The position numbers and the translations under genes were made by a program. The notes under the pieces are model-generated. The model had not been told where the DNA came from. It saw only the letters and a list, made by a program, of their open reading frames with translations, and made no database searches. This document shows positions 12,450 through 24,849 of a DNA stretch of 64,000 bases, in pieces. The stretch spans positions 2,404,883 to 2,468,882 of the forward strand of contig NC_037313.1 of the NCBI RefSeq assembly GCF_000143535.2, in the 5' to 3' direction. The DNA comes from Botrytis cinerea B05.10 (taxonomy: Eukaryota > Ascomycota > Leotiomycetes > Helotiales > Sclerotiniaceae). Positions within the stretch are counted from its first letter, which is position 1. Every line of letters begins with the position of its first letter.

Positions 12450-13489
12450 TTTCGATGTTTGGTTTTACTGAAAGAGGACGAAGAATGTAAAGACGTGAAT
12501 GGTCAGCCGGTTTGAGTTTAAGTTGCGTGCCATTGGATCTTTATAATACCAATAGGGGTATGACGGCGACGCTCTAGGCTGTACCAAAGTGGCTGTGTTA
12601 AAAACCTAGATTTCATTATTGAACTAGTTCCGGATTTAATAAAACAATCGAATTACCGAGCCCATGGTCAACCACGCCGATTTGCAAAGCCAGGATCTAG
12701 TAGTTGTTGTGGTACGCAAGTCTGGTGGTGATCAGAGGGCCGGGAGGAGGTTGGGGACTGCGATTTAGGTACAGTTACAGTAATACCGGTCAACCACGGA
12801 GAGAGAATTTCGTTGAAAATATAGTATCTCGGTTACGATTCGGCCGGGAGAGCACGGCGAAGCCCAAAGATTAAGTTTAAGTTTGCCCTCCACTTTCCGG
12901 AGACCCCACCTCTTCGGTGAAGAAACAACAGGCCGAAATTGAGTATTCAAAATACGCATTGTTGCAGTAGTCTGCACAATACTCATTTCTGGCCGCTTTT
13001 TTCTTCCCTGAAGAGTCCTATGGTCGTTTGCTACGCGCCCTAATTAGCGCCTTTAATTCCCTCGGCGTAAAGAATTTATAGGCATGTCTGCTCTAATGAC
13101 ATGCATCACAATACTCATCATGCGACTAAATGTTTTCTGAATTGATCTTATTCAGTCCTAAGAACTTGCTTTCACAAGAGAAATTGCTCGCCTGTTGACT
13201 TTCGTCTTTGCTCTTTTCTCCCAATCTCCCTCTTCTCTTTGTCGCTACCTTCTCAAAAAGAATTTTCCCATTTATTGTAAAATCTAAAACAAAACGCAAG
13301 GGATTCCTTCCAATTGAGAATACTAACCCTAACATCGATATCTCTGGAGATTAGAGCCTGCTGCAAGAATCCAAGACACGAGTATTGCTCCTGTTTGACG
13401 AACTTTCAGAACGGGCAAAGGATAATGAGTGCATTCTCTCTAATTGGAGACCTGAGACAAATTCCTATTGGGAATGATTCAAGAGTATG
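12450..13489. other. intergenic, no gene seen
   Basis: Promoter side of the small secreted protein (a TATAATAC-like stretch near 12542), then about 0.9 kb with no supported coding sequence. Short frames at 12765-12986 and 13126-13335 have no features. Confidence 0.5.
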
Positions 13490-14060
13490 GAATATCTTCA
13501 CGATGGATCAGGCAACATATACACTCATTTCTTCGCAGCGTTATGGATGATTATGCAACTCGTCTCCTTTGCTTGAAACTCGATTTCCTCGGAATCCTCA
13601 TCTGACCAGCCTGTACAGATTAACCCATCGCTCAATTCTTTGCCGCCTTGGTTGCTCTTTTCTCGAAATCCTTCCAGGCTCCCAAGATGTGACCCTTCTG
13701 TGGATTAGTACTTTCTGTTATGGCATCTTCGGCATTTTACCCTATTATTATAAAGATCTCTCAAGTTGGCTGGTCTCAAGCGAACGCTGAGTGTGGAGCT
13801 TCGTTATATAGCTTTGATATTATCATCTGTTTGTGCTCTGTAACAATTTATGCTGTAAGTTTACTTTCTTCCCTAATTAGAGGCTTGTGATTTGTTAAAA
13901 TCGCTCACAGCTGTGAATTACAGAGATTTGGAAACCTGTATATTCTGACATTTGGGATCATTCCTATCAGATATTCCATGCGGGTATAACGATTGGGCTT
14001 ACAAGACATTTCCTGGCCTTTTTCAGGGCCGTTGATCAATTCTATATTGTTAAGCATGGC
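13490..14060 (+). pseudogene. remnant of an unidentified multi-spanning membrane protein
   Basis: Three successive frames read like fragments of one hydrophobic protein. Around 13505-13562: NIYTHFFAALWMIMQLVSFA. Around 13620-13850: PIAQFFAALVALFSKSFQAPKM, then an in-frame TGA, then GLVLSVMASSAFYPIII and SLYSFDIIICLCSVTIYA ending at a GTAAGT donor-like site. Around 13925-14040 in another frame: IWKPVYSDIWDHSYQIFHAGITIG. The residue patterns look protein-like, but the frame is broken by stops and shifts and no start is convincing. I do not recognise the family. It could alternatively be a live gene with more introns than I can place, but the internal TGA argues against that. Confidence 0.4.
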
Positions 14061-14343
14061 CAATGCCCGGATTAAAGATTTTGAGTAGTTGGCTGCGGCT
14101 GTTCATGTGTTTCTTTGGTCACATCTATACCTGTTACTTTTCTTGTGACTTCTATGGTGTTCACCAGCTCGAACTCCCGTTTAACAATTAAATTTCTTAA
14201 AATATTCAACACCTTGCAAAATTTTGAAATTGTTTCAGCAGTTGAGATGTACTCAATTATAGAATTGAGTTAAAATATTGAATGTAAGACGTTTTTTTTA
14301 TGGCCGAACCACTTCATCTCAAGTCCGTGACCTGTCAAATTCT

Positions 14344-16198
14344 CTAGTAAGGAGTTTGTTGTCCAAAATAGCTCATAATTAGATCAACATTGGCAGTTGG
14401 AGAAACAGTGTGATTACCCCAACCATCACCCAGCTCCATAACGTAGTTGGATGTACCATCGTTAGGATACCAATGGGCCAAAGTACCATTAGTATACGCT
14501 CCGCCAGTGTTAGGGTCACCAGTTCTAATAAAGTTAACCCAGTAGCCAGTCATCAACTCGCCGATGTAGTAATCTTCATCAGTGAAAGGGTATTTGTCAG
14601 TATTGGCGTATAGCGCATTCAATGCGTACATGATTTCACTTTGGTGGAAAGCACCCTGGTCCTGTCCTGGTGGAGCATCTACGAAGGATAATTAGTACTG
14701 ATTCTCTGTGATTATGGAGCAATGAAGAGCACTTACGGTCCCAGTAGTAGGTGTAGATTGGGCTTGTGGCAGACTCAATCCACTTGTTTGCATAAGCCCA
14801 AGAACTGACAAGCGAGACATCTCTTTGAGCAGCGTTCCAAGCCATGTTGGCCAGAGTAACATTACCATCTGCAGGGTAAAGTTTGAAGTATGTGTCAGAG
14901 AGATTGCCCCATCGAAGAGTGTTGTATTCTTTGTATTCAGTGAGATTGTATAAGGTAAGAGATGTAGAGGCACCGCTCTCGTCTTTAGTGTTTCCAGTGA
15001 TAAGTGGAACATCGTTGGCAGGGCCTGCGATGAGTTGATCCAAGTATTTCATGGGTAGGACATAACCATCGAGAACAGGCTTGAAGATAAGGGGGTCGTT
15101 GCATAGCAAAGCGGTGATATACCAGACGCTACTGTCACGATCGGTGGATCCTTGGATGATATCTGAGAGAGGCAGTTTACGGAGTTCCGCAAGAGTACTG
15201 ACGTTTTGAGAAGCTGTGTAGTTAACACCGAAGGACAAAGCTCTCTCCATAGTGACATAAGAAGTAGCTAGACCAGCAAGTAGTGTATCATATGGATATC
15301 TAATACCGGATTGTGAGATACCACGGTGGAAGTAACCAGTGAAAAGCGGACTATTGATTGCATGGTAAACTTGCGATGAACCGAAAGATTGACCCGCAAT
15401 TGTAACACTGTCTGGGTCACCACCAAAGTTGGCGATGTTGTTTTGAATCCACTTCAAGACCTCAAGTTGATCAAGAATACCATAGTTACCGGAAGTATTG
15501 TAACCAGTGGAAGCGAGACCCTCTGCATTGAGTTCAGGAGTGGCGAGATAACCTAGAACATCATCACGACGGTTGAATGTGACCATGACAACATTTTTCA
15601 CTAAAGTGGGGCATGTCAGTATTCATTCGATGCAAGCAATGCAAATAGAGCTCTACCACTATCTAGAAAAATTTCCAGGTGTAGAAAGTTTGCTCGAATT
15701 TGAACCTTAGTTGGTGGAAATCGTTGAAAACTTACTGGCCATTCCGCCACCATACCACCAAGAATTGTCACTCTCTTCCTCAGAGCCCTGGTTCCAAAGC
15801 AAGACTGGGAGCTTATCACTGGAAGAGTTTGCGTTCGTCCAGATGTTTAGACTTAGACAATCCTCACTCACATATCCAGTTGCACTACTAGTAGGACAAG
15901 CAGGGCCGAAGCTGGTAGCTTGTAAAGTTTCATTCCATGGCTCTCTAGGTTGAGCTGGCTTCCATCGGTTCTCGTAGCCAGTATCGGCAGCATAAGGAAT
16001 ACCCAAGAAAGCGGCAACATTGCTGGAAGAAACACCAAAGTATTCCTCACTGATGTTGGGAGTGAAGTATTTGTATCCTTGAACGGGACCCAAAGTGGTT
16101 TGGATTGTTTTGTTATAAAGCTGTGCATTCGTAGGTGTAGCTGCTAACAAAGCCGAGGAGGCCAGAGTCACGGCAAATTTGGAAGAAAAGAACGGCAT
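14344..16198 (-). CDS. secreted type-B carboxylesterase/lipase-like protein, 3 exons, 553 aa
   Basis: Leftward exons 16198-15736, 15600-14737 and 14678-14344. Introns are 135 bp (GTAAGT..TTTAG) and 58 bp (GTAAGT..CGTAG), both keeping frame. Residues 1-25 form a signal peptide ending TPTNA. Carboxylesterase landmarks: EDCLSLNIW near residue 110, the nucleophile Ser226 in AGQSFGSSQVYHA (family usually GESAG), the acidic residue in NTKDESGAS, and the catalytic His in WDHAPPGQDQGAFHQSE created by the second splice. Many NxT/NxS sequons fit export. Odd feature: the oxyanion-hole motif HGGGF expected before the first intron is NQGSEEESDNSWW (NQGS at 136-139). Such enzymes hydrolyse carboxylic esters; the substrate here is unknown. 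It could be an inactive or specialised paralogue. Confidence 0.88.
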
Positions 16199-17124
16199 GG
16201 TTGATTGAATCGTCTCGGAATGAGCGACACTTAGTAAAGACTGTCGTTATAGATGTCTGGCTGACCAGTTGTTGAATGTTTTGCTAACCCCTATTTATAC
16301 CATAGATCGATTGCCTCATTGAAGGTGCCGCGTAATTTCGGATGAACGTACAACTAACTGCAAGTGGGCACTTACGCACAATGAATGAAGGACTCCGGGG
16401 ACCTTTAGTTCCTGATGCCCCACAGACGTTGCAATAGTGCCACTTATGATTCTTAAATAGAATATCCATCTATTAATGGGCGATTTACCATTGTCCATTG
16501 TCTACAGACCGATGCATTTTGATTCTAGACCGAAATGATAATCGTTGCCTCCATGTATATATTTCGGCTTAGAGAGCTATAACAGGAAAGCCGCTCATGG
16601 TATTCTACAAAGGTAAATGCTACAGGAAAGAAGGTACTTGACTATTGTCTTTCATGAAAAGTATTATTTATGATGCCAATTCCTCTTGGCAAAGAATTTG
16701 GGATTTCGGGACCGTGTCGGAGGTTCCTTAACCACCGAACATGGATCTCCTCTTCCGCCAAGCCACAAACTCAATAAAAGCTACAACTGCCGTGTACTAT
16801 GTCCAAGCACGGCAATGGAAAATAAATTTAGTGTCGAACAGGTCCTATCATTTGAATTGGAATGCCAAGCTTTTATCTCGAAAGAATACGCGTCATCTAA
16901 TACATTCGGACCCGAAATCGAAAAATCTTGTTTCGACATACTCTATTTGAGCATCACATTAGTAATAGTAGCTAGAAAACATTGCAGTCTTGTAAACAAT
17001 TTAATTCGGGTTTGTGTTTTCATAGGAAAAGAAAGTTCGGCGTTTCTCCAAGACCGTTCTTAATCTGATAGCAGTAGTATACATAATGCGCTTCTGTAAT
17101 ATCTATTAGATTCATCGCGTTCAC
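16199..17124. other. intergenic up to the AT-rich boundary
   Basis: Promoter side of the carboxylesterase (CTATTTATACC near 16290-16300), then no supported gene. The open frame at 16686-17063 has no ATG at its reported start and no recognisable features. Base composition falls sharply right of about 17170. Confidence 0.5.
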
Positions 17125-17851
17125 CCCTGTGGTGGCAGAATCCGCGATTGACAAAGTGACCGCTTTGTTAGCCCTAGAAAATATTCAATATTTTTATAAT
17201 ATATTGAAAAAAGCATTTTTCAATTATTAATTAGAGAGCTTTTTCTTTCGTAAATGATTAAAAAACTTTACTTCAAAAGGACTTAATGAAATTCTTGAAT
17301 TCTAATTTGAAATAATCAATATTTTATTCATATTGAATTCGATTAGTAATTGAATTGAATATGAATATATAGATTAGAGTTAAATAGAAAATGTATATAA
17401 ATAGTATATTCTGTATAGTATGGTATAGTAATAAAACTTCTGATTGAAAAAGAAAATGAAAGTGAAATAAGTGAGTGATTTACCTTTCACTTCCTTTTCC
17501 CTTTAAGCTTTCGGCTAATGTCTTTCACCTACTTTATAACTCTTACACTTACTTCCCCCCTTCTCCTAACTCTTATATTTGCTTCCCTTCTATTTACCTT
17601 TCCTTCAACTTTTATATTCATTGAATTCTGAAAGCTTTAAAGCTTTTCAAAGCTTTTATTTTCTTTTTTTCTATTAAAAGTCAATATTAAACAGGTTCCA
17701 TTTAGAGCAGCGAATATTCATTAATAATGAAAAAGCTATTTTGTTATTGATAAAGAGAATATATTATAAATGTAATGTATGTATTAAAATTTGTATGGGG
17801 ATTTATATTGAATTTCTTTTCGTCGAAAGTATTAACTTGGCCACCACAGGG
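17125..17851. mobile_element. putative non-autonomous DNA element with 12-bp terminal inverted repeats
   Basis: CCCTGTGGTGGC at 17125-17136 faces its exact reverse complement GCCACCACAGGG at 17840-17851. The roughly 700 bp between are AT-rich with no coding frame, while both outer flanks are of normal composition. This is what a MITE-like element after AT-drift would look like. I could not find a clear target-site duplication, and the inverted repeat does not extend beyond 12 bp, so the class is not assigned and chance is not excluded. Confidence 0.45.
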
Positions 17852-18158
17852 CACCTGTACAATTCAATTTTGACAAGTTGATTTCATTGTCGGCATTAAC
17901 ACCACGCTATGAAAAGTTCCGATGACGATATTTTGGCATGGGGAGAGAGGGTGCATGCACACAAATGGCTCGCGTCGGCATATAGCATACATCAGATGTT
18001 TTGCACTCGTAGAAAGGCGGTGAAGGAAGTTAACAACGTTCTTATCAAATTCAATAAGTACGCAGATTCTTAAATAGTCCTCAAGGAGGATAAGTTGAAA
18101 TCATGCTCAAGTTCCCCGAATGGAGATATTTCCTATTTATGAAATTCCATAATAGGTA
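17852..18158. other. short island of normal base composition, no gene seen
   Basis: About 300 bp of GC-equilibrated sequence between two AT-rich elements. No long frame or splice structure. It probably represents original host DNA between insertions. Confidence 0.45.
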
Positions 18159-18594
18159 ACGTAGTTTAACACCGAGTGGCCCATATCATCGAGTGGCCCA
18201 CTTCAAAATACACCAATATTAAGCTTTTTCTAATATTTATATTTTAATAACCAAACATTATTTTTGTAAAAGAAAAAGATATTAAATAATAATAAAAAAT
18301 TAGTTTTTTAAAAATCTAGTTTTTATATAAATATTTCTATTATATTTTAAAAAAAATCGAAATTGTTACGATTTTCGTTACAAAAATATTATTTCAATAA
18401 TAACTCATATATCAATTTGAATTTTCCAAAACAAATTAGATTTTTATAATATTTATATAATCAAATATTCTAATTTCAATTTTTTAAAAATTCTATCGAT
18501 AAATAAAGAAAGTGCACAATTATACACGAACGAATTTTGTATATATTTTGAAATGGGCCACTCGATAATATAAACCATTCGATGTTAAACTTAT
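18159..18594. mobile_element. MITE with ~50-bp terminal inverted repeats, Flipper/pogo-like architecture
   Basis: The left end reads GTTTAACACCGAGTGGCCCA and then repeats CGAGTGGCCCA about 13 bp later. The right end (about 18541-18594) is the inverted copy with a few C-to-T type changes. The inside is AT-rich and non-coding. The left end follows a TA (18157-18158), the insertion site of Tc1/mariner-pogo elements; the matching TA at the right is not clear. The end design (ACGTAGTTT then a doubled short motif) matches the larger Flipper-like element at 44732-46582 of this window, which suggests a non-autonomous relative. Confidence 0.65.
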
Positions 18595-18599
18595 CAGGA

Positions 18600-19030
18600 A
18601 ACAATCATTTGATTAAATATATATAATAGATTCACTATTTCAAAAGCATCTAGAATACTTTACACTTTTGTGAATCAATAAGAAAGTGGATTACTTCTAA
18701 TATTATATTCCAAATACAAAGATGTCTTATTCTGAAATTCTTATTTGTATAAATTTGAGTAAGGATAATTGTATTTTGAATTCAATCTCAATAATTGATT
18801 CAATTACAACTATTGTATTTCTAGTATTCTATATTTATAGAATCCTGTATTTATAGCATTACTAGCTCCTTCCTAATTGACGTATATCGAATAGATCTAT
18901 ATAAGATGGAAATGAATATCAAGAAGCGATTATTTGATTAAGTATATATAATAGATTCATTATTCCAAAAGCATTTGGAATATTTTATGCTTTTGTGGGT
19001 CAATGGGAAAGTGGATCACTCCTGATAAAA
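18600..19030 (+). repeat. two degenerate direct copies of a ~110-bp LTR-like unit
   Basis: The unit at about 18605-18705 (GATTAAATATATATAATAGA ... AAAGTGGATTACT) recurs at about 18930-19030 (ending AAAGTGGATCACTCCTGATA) and again at 33880-33985 (ending CACCCCTGACA). The conserved CCTGACA/CCTGATA end looks like the 3' end of an LTR. The copy ending at 19030 lies directly left of the copia coding remnant, so it may be the end of that element's 5' LTR; its start was not found. Confidence 0.5.
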
Positions 19031-22000
19031 CTACATTATAGTAAATCAATTATTAATATATTACTAAGACGCTATATTATTATATAGTATATATATGAAT
19101 AATATAATATTGCATTATATATTTATATAATAATATCATACTATAGTCATATCTCTTATGAGATTGATTTATAATGAAATAAAATGAAATAAAACTAAAT
19201 GAAAGCATATAGAAAATTATCACTAAATTAATTAAATATAATTAATTACAATTTCCTTTTATTTTATAAAATGATTCTATAAGATTCGATTTAAATCAAT
19301 CTTATTTATAAGTATAAAATATATTAGAATTTCATTATAAACTATATAATTTTAAAATATTCTTTAGAAAAAACCTAGAAAAATAAGCAAAATTCGTTTT
19401 TATTTTAATCTCAATATACAATTTGACTTCAATTTATTATATATTCGATTTGTTTTTTATAAGCTAAATTGAACTAAGTCTTTTATATTCATTTTTATTA
19501 TAATATTTATTATTATATATTATAATATAAGATTTTATTTCCTTTAGATTATAAGTCTGGCTAGTTTTCACTAGTTTTAAAAAGGAATAAGCTCGATTTA
19601 AGGTTATATATTGATTATTGAACTATCGAATATCGAAATTTCGAATATAAATATATCAATTTTATATCGATTTTTCTTTCGAAATTATTTATAATATTAA
19701 ACTCTATAGTCTGTATTCCTAAAGCTAAATTTAATTGAATAAATAAAATTAGATTTCTAGATGATATATTTATATTATAAACTATCTAAAGCAGGTGATA
19801 TATCAACATCTTTTATATTAAGATGCCCTAATTTATTTAATCTTTATTTTATATGAAATAAAATAAAAAATTGATTTAAAAGGTGGTTGGCTTAATAATC
19901 TTTTTAATCAAATAATCAATGTAAATTTGATTTATTATTAAAATTCATTTATATTTTAATATTATTTTAAATATAAAATAACATTAAAATAATAATCAAT
20001 TTATAAATCTAATTAATATATAAATCAAATACTTAAAATAATTTCTAATATTTCTTTTAAATTTAATCCTTTAAAAAACAAATCTAATTATATTGAATAA
20101 TTAAAAAATATTAAGTTTTTTTTGTAAATTAATAATTTTATATAATATCTTAATAGAAAAGCAAGACTATTAAATAAGTCTTTATATATAAAAATATCAA
20201 AAAAAGCTATTTTTTTTGAATTAATAATTAAATATAACAAAAGGCTTATAGAATTTAAAGAAAATGAGGATAAAGTTTTCAAAGTTTTAAGATTTATAAT
20301 TAATTATAAATTAATTGAAAGATTTAGTAATAAAATTATAATTAAAAACTTATAGGATTTTATTAATTTAATTTTTGAAATATCTTTTTTGAAATAATAA
20401 AAAAATATTTAAATCAATTAAATAAAGTTAATTATATTAATTCAAAAAGAATAAATAAATATATTAATTTTATCTAATTGGTTTATAATTATTTAAAATC
20501 AATAAATTGTATTCTTTTAAAATTAAAATAGTATAATATTTATTTAAAGGCTTATCTAATTTCTTCAATATTTTTAGTTTTAAAAAATTCGAAGGATTAA
20601 TTAAGAATATAAATAATATTGATTTAAATAAATTATTTAATAAATTGATTTTTGAAAAAGCTAAAATACAATCGAATATTGATTTAAATATTGATAAAAT
20701 AAATTTTAAAAATAAAAATAATAAAATTTCAAATTATAATTATTATAATAAAAAGAATTATTTAAAGTTTAAATATTTTTTAAATATTCTGAATTAAAAA
20801 GCAATAAAGGATTTAATAAAAAATAATTAAATAAAAGTCCGAATAATTTTATTTCAAGTAAGTAATTGATGATTATAAATTATAAAGGTTTAGTTAATTA
20901 TATATATAAATTTAAATATAGATTTATATTAGATTCAAATATTATAAAGTATCATTTATTTAATAAAGAATAATTTATTAATTATAAATTATTAAATAAT
21001 TATCTTATTATAATAATTAATAGTGAAAAGTTATAAATTAATGGAATAAATGATATTTTTATTTTAATAAATAAATTAGAAGTAATTTTATAGGGAATAT
21101 ATTATATATTAAAAATAATTTTAATTCTTATAAATTTTAATAAAATAATTCAAAAAGAATGAATTAATTATATTATCCTTTTAGAAAATAAAATCGATAT
21201 TATTAATAAAAATGTTAATATTCGAGTTATTGTTTTTTGAATAAATAATATTTATTATTTGAATTTTAAAATTAATATTAAATATTTTAAAAATATGAAT
21301 ATTTTTGAAATCGAAAAAGAAATTAATTTAGAATTGAATTTATTATTGAATAAAATCGATTTAAATTTAGTTTATTAAAAATTAGATTATATAAATAAGG
21401 ATTATATAATAAAATTCTCAAATATTTAATTGAATAAATTTAAATCCGATTTAGAAAGTTATGAATTTTATAAATTTGGAAAATTCTATTAGAAAATAAA
21501 TAAGGATTTCTTGGAAATCTTTAATATAAATTATAAATTCGAAAAATTCAATTTGAATATAATTAAATCTTTTCGAATTATAAAAATTAAAAATGAAAAA
21601 TATTTTTTAATTTTTATTGATTAGATTATTAAAATTATTTAAATATATTTTATTAAATTTAAATCCTAGATTTACAATATTCTAATAGATTTTTATAATT
21701 TAATTAAAAATCAATTCAATATTAATATCAAAAAATTGAAATTAAATAATGTTTTCGAATTTTTATTCAATAAATAAAATGATTTTATTAAAAGTTATAA
21801 AAATATATATAAATATATTAATTTATATATTTATTTTCAAAATAAAATAATCGAAATATCAAATAAATATATAATTGAAAGATTATTATATTTAATAAAA
21901 GAAAAAGAAATTTCATTATATTTATAATTATATTTAATATAGATTATAATTTATATTAAAAATAAAATATATAGTAGTTTTATTAATAAATCACTATTCA

Positions 22001-23007
22001 AATTGATATATAATAAAAAATCTGATTTAAATTATTTTAAAATTCTAAACTTTTTTATTTATATTATTAATAATAAAGAAATTTGTAATAGAAAAATAGA
22101 TTTTCGAATTTGTAAAGGTATATTGATAGGATATGATATATTAAATAATTATTTTATTTATATTTTTATTAATAAAAGAATAATTAATATTAGAGATATT
22201 GAAATTCAGGAAAATCTAATATATTCAAATTAATATAAAAATTAAGATTTAAATCTTTTGAAAAAAGAAAACTTTGATTTTGAGTTTATTTAGAATAAAA
22301 GAAAGGATAATAATTTTAATAAAAAATAAATTAATCTCGAAATTATTAAAATTATTGAAATTAGTAAAAGTAATAAATTAGAAGATGAAATTTTAAATAA
22401 TATAAAAATCAATATAAATAAGATAAATTTTATAAAATCTAATATATAATATTTTAAATAAATTAAAGAATTAATTTTAAAAAATAAGGATTTAATTGAA
22501 AATAGAAAAAATGTAGTATTTTATTATGAATTTGTTTTTTCTAAATATTTCAATTCAATCAATAAAAGAATGAATATCGAGATAAATTAAGATTTAGAAT
22601 TTCAATTAGCTTTTGATATTAGATTTAATAATAATTATTGTTTATAATATTGTTTTTATAAATAAAAATAATAATATAATATAATATTGATATTTTTTAA
22701 TTTATATATATATATTCAAGTAAGAATAAAGTAATTTTCATTATGAATTCGAATTATAATTTAATAATGAAAGATTGAAAGATATATAGATCGATTGGAT
22801 AAAATCGATAAGATAATAATTAATTATTTAATTGTTATTTCGAAAAAATGAAAGAAAGATTAGATTTTTTATTTAAAAAATAATTAAATTGGGAAAAGGA
22901 TTTTAAATAAAGAAAGCTGATTTTAAACGAATAAGTATAAAAAAGAATTTAATCTTTCAAATTGTAAAATAAGAAAGTTAATCTTATATAATTTTTCAAT
23001 TAAAATC
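19031..23007 (+). mobile_element. Ty1/copia retrotransposon remnant, 5' part (gag, protease, integrase), RIP-like decay
   Basis: Extremely AT-rich, with many stops. Copia features survive in translation. A pre-integrase/integrase region runs from about 20880 to 22230. The open stretch at 22003-22233 reads like the C-terminal part of a copia integrase (KSDLNYFKILNFFIYI, then RICKGILIGYD and IRDIEIQENLIYS). The upstream part (about 19100-20800) is probably gag and 5' untranslated sequence. The element is cut at 23007 by a gypsy insertion, and its reverse transcriptase continues at about 29578. Not functional. Confidence 0.7.
22003..22233 (+). pseudogene. copia integrase fragment
   Basis: 76-residue open fragment of the dead copia polyprotein. 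It matches the post-core part of copia integrases, with a hydrophobic F-x-YI segment, the RxCKGILIGYD-like motif and the ENLIYS end. Flanking frame stops show it is only a leftover of the polyprotein. Confidence 0.7.
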
Positions 23008-23488
23008 TGTTACGACGGATTGGTAACAGGTCAACAGAAGTCACGGAATAATAGATCAATTTTGGAATTAAAAGGAATATAACTTTGCAAACTTTTTATA
23101 AAGTTATATTTAGAATTAGAAATATTTTATAGAATTAATTTCAAGGATAAGAATAATAAATTAAGATATTGGAATTTATATAATTTGGGTATATAATAAA
23201 GTGTTAAAGAATGTTAGTGCTTTTGGAATGTAATATAATTTATTGTAATTTATTATATTGAGAGTATTTGGGGATTAGTATATTGAGGATAAAGATTTAT
23301 ATAAAAGAATGGGTTTCATTATAATATAAAGTTTTGTATTTAAGATAATAATTATTAATTTCATTATTATAATTATGAAAATTGTAATTAATTATAATCT
23401 TATTGAATTTCTATTTGAAGTTTAGTTTAAATTATTTTGAGAGATTTTTAGATATTTTTATATGACTTTAGAGGTAGTTCCTGTAATA
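23008..23488 (+). repeat. 5' LTR of gypsy-1
   Basis: Begins TGTTACGACGGATTGGTAAC and ends CTGTAATA. It aligns end to end with 28960-29440 at the same length of 481 bp. It is more AT-drifted internally than the 3' copy. It contains the 29-bp palindrome at 23079-23107. Confidence 0.9.
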
Positions 23489-24802
23489 TTTTGAGTATTA
23501 TTTTTGTTTCAAATATTAATTTGATAAATAATTGTTAATATAGTATTTAGAGATATTGTTATAGATTAATTTGTTGAAGATATTAATAATATTGAGATAA
23601 TCGATATTTTAAAGGAGATTATTATTAATGAAATATTTAAGATTGTTTTATTAGATAAATATTAAAGTAGTTGATAAAAGTTTGATATTTTTCTTTTATA
23701 ATTTGAGATTTATTTTTGATTCAATGAGGATAAATTTATTATTAAGGAATTCAAGAGTATATGGATTGTATTATATTTTTGAGGTGAAATAATTAAATGG
23801 ATTCAATTATATTTATATAATTATTTTGAATATAATGATAAAGATTGTATGTAATTTATTTGAATAATTTTTAATAGTTTTGAAGGATTTAAGATAGAGA
23901 TTTGTAGAATTTTCGAAAATTCTAATAAATTAGAGGTAATGGAAGATAAGATTTTCAATTTCAAGTAAATAGGATTAGTATTGAAATATGTTATAGAATT
24001 TCAAAGATATATTGGAATAATTAAGTAAAATGAAATCGTTATTATGAGTTATTATTGTAAGGAATTCAAATCAAAAATTAGATTGGAATTAAAAAGATTT
24101 ATTGAGAGTATAGATTTGAATAATTTAATTTAGAACTTTATTGAATTAGATGATTGTTTTTATAAATATTGATAAAATTAAAGATTATATAAATTTTAAG
24201 GAAATCAAAAATAAGGGTGTTATTGTAAAAATAAAGATAAATTATATTACAATTTATAAAGATATAGAGATTTTATAAAACTAAATATTATATATTATAT
24301 AAATAGAAATAATGATTCAAAAAAGAAATGAAAATAAAAAAACAATTTATATTTTGAATATAAAAAAACAAAATATCGAATAATAGATTATTGAAATAAA
24401 AAGATAAAAGAAAAAAGAAGCAATTTCAAATCTAAATTTGATAAGGACCAATTTAATATTATTTTTATAATTCTAGAAAATCTAATTAAATCCAAAAATA
24501 TTGAGATTTTCATTATTAAAGAATTCCAGCAATTATTAAAGGAATTATTATAAAATAAAAAAAGTATAAATATAATAGATTTATAAGAATAAAAATATTA
24601 TAAAATCCTAATATCCTTTATAATAGAAAAAAGTTATTAGAATAAAATAGAAACAGATTATATTATAATAAATTGAATAATTTATTATAATGAATTCTAT
24701 AGAATCTATTAATTAAATAAAGAAATAATTAAATAGTTTTTTAAAAAAAGAAAAACAAAGAATTATTAAAATAATATAATATATGAAGATTTAATTTCCA
24801 AT

Positions 24803-24831
24803 ATAACTTTATAAAAAGTTTGCAAAGTTAT
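24803..24831. repeat. 29-bp palindrome, one of at least 12 copies
   Basis: Arms ATAACTTTRYAA and TTGCAAAGTTAT around a short A/T spacer. This copy lies between gag and pol of gypsy-1. Other copies: 23079-23107, 29031-29059, 44336-44364, 48920-48948, 50928-50956, 51460-51488, 55955-55983, 56500-56528, 58214-58242, 60180-60208, 63119-63147. It occurs in LTRs and at the gag-pol border of unrelated gypsy families. Confidence 0.75.
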
Positions 24832-24849
24832 TTAATAATTGAATATTAT

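Noticed and set aside
16686..17063. 125-residue open frame
   Set aside because: No ATG at its left end, no recognisable motif, no splice context and an unremarkable amino-acid pattern.
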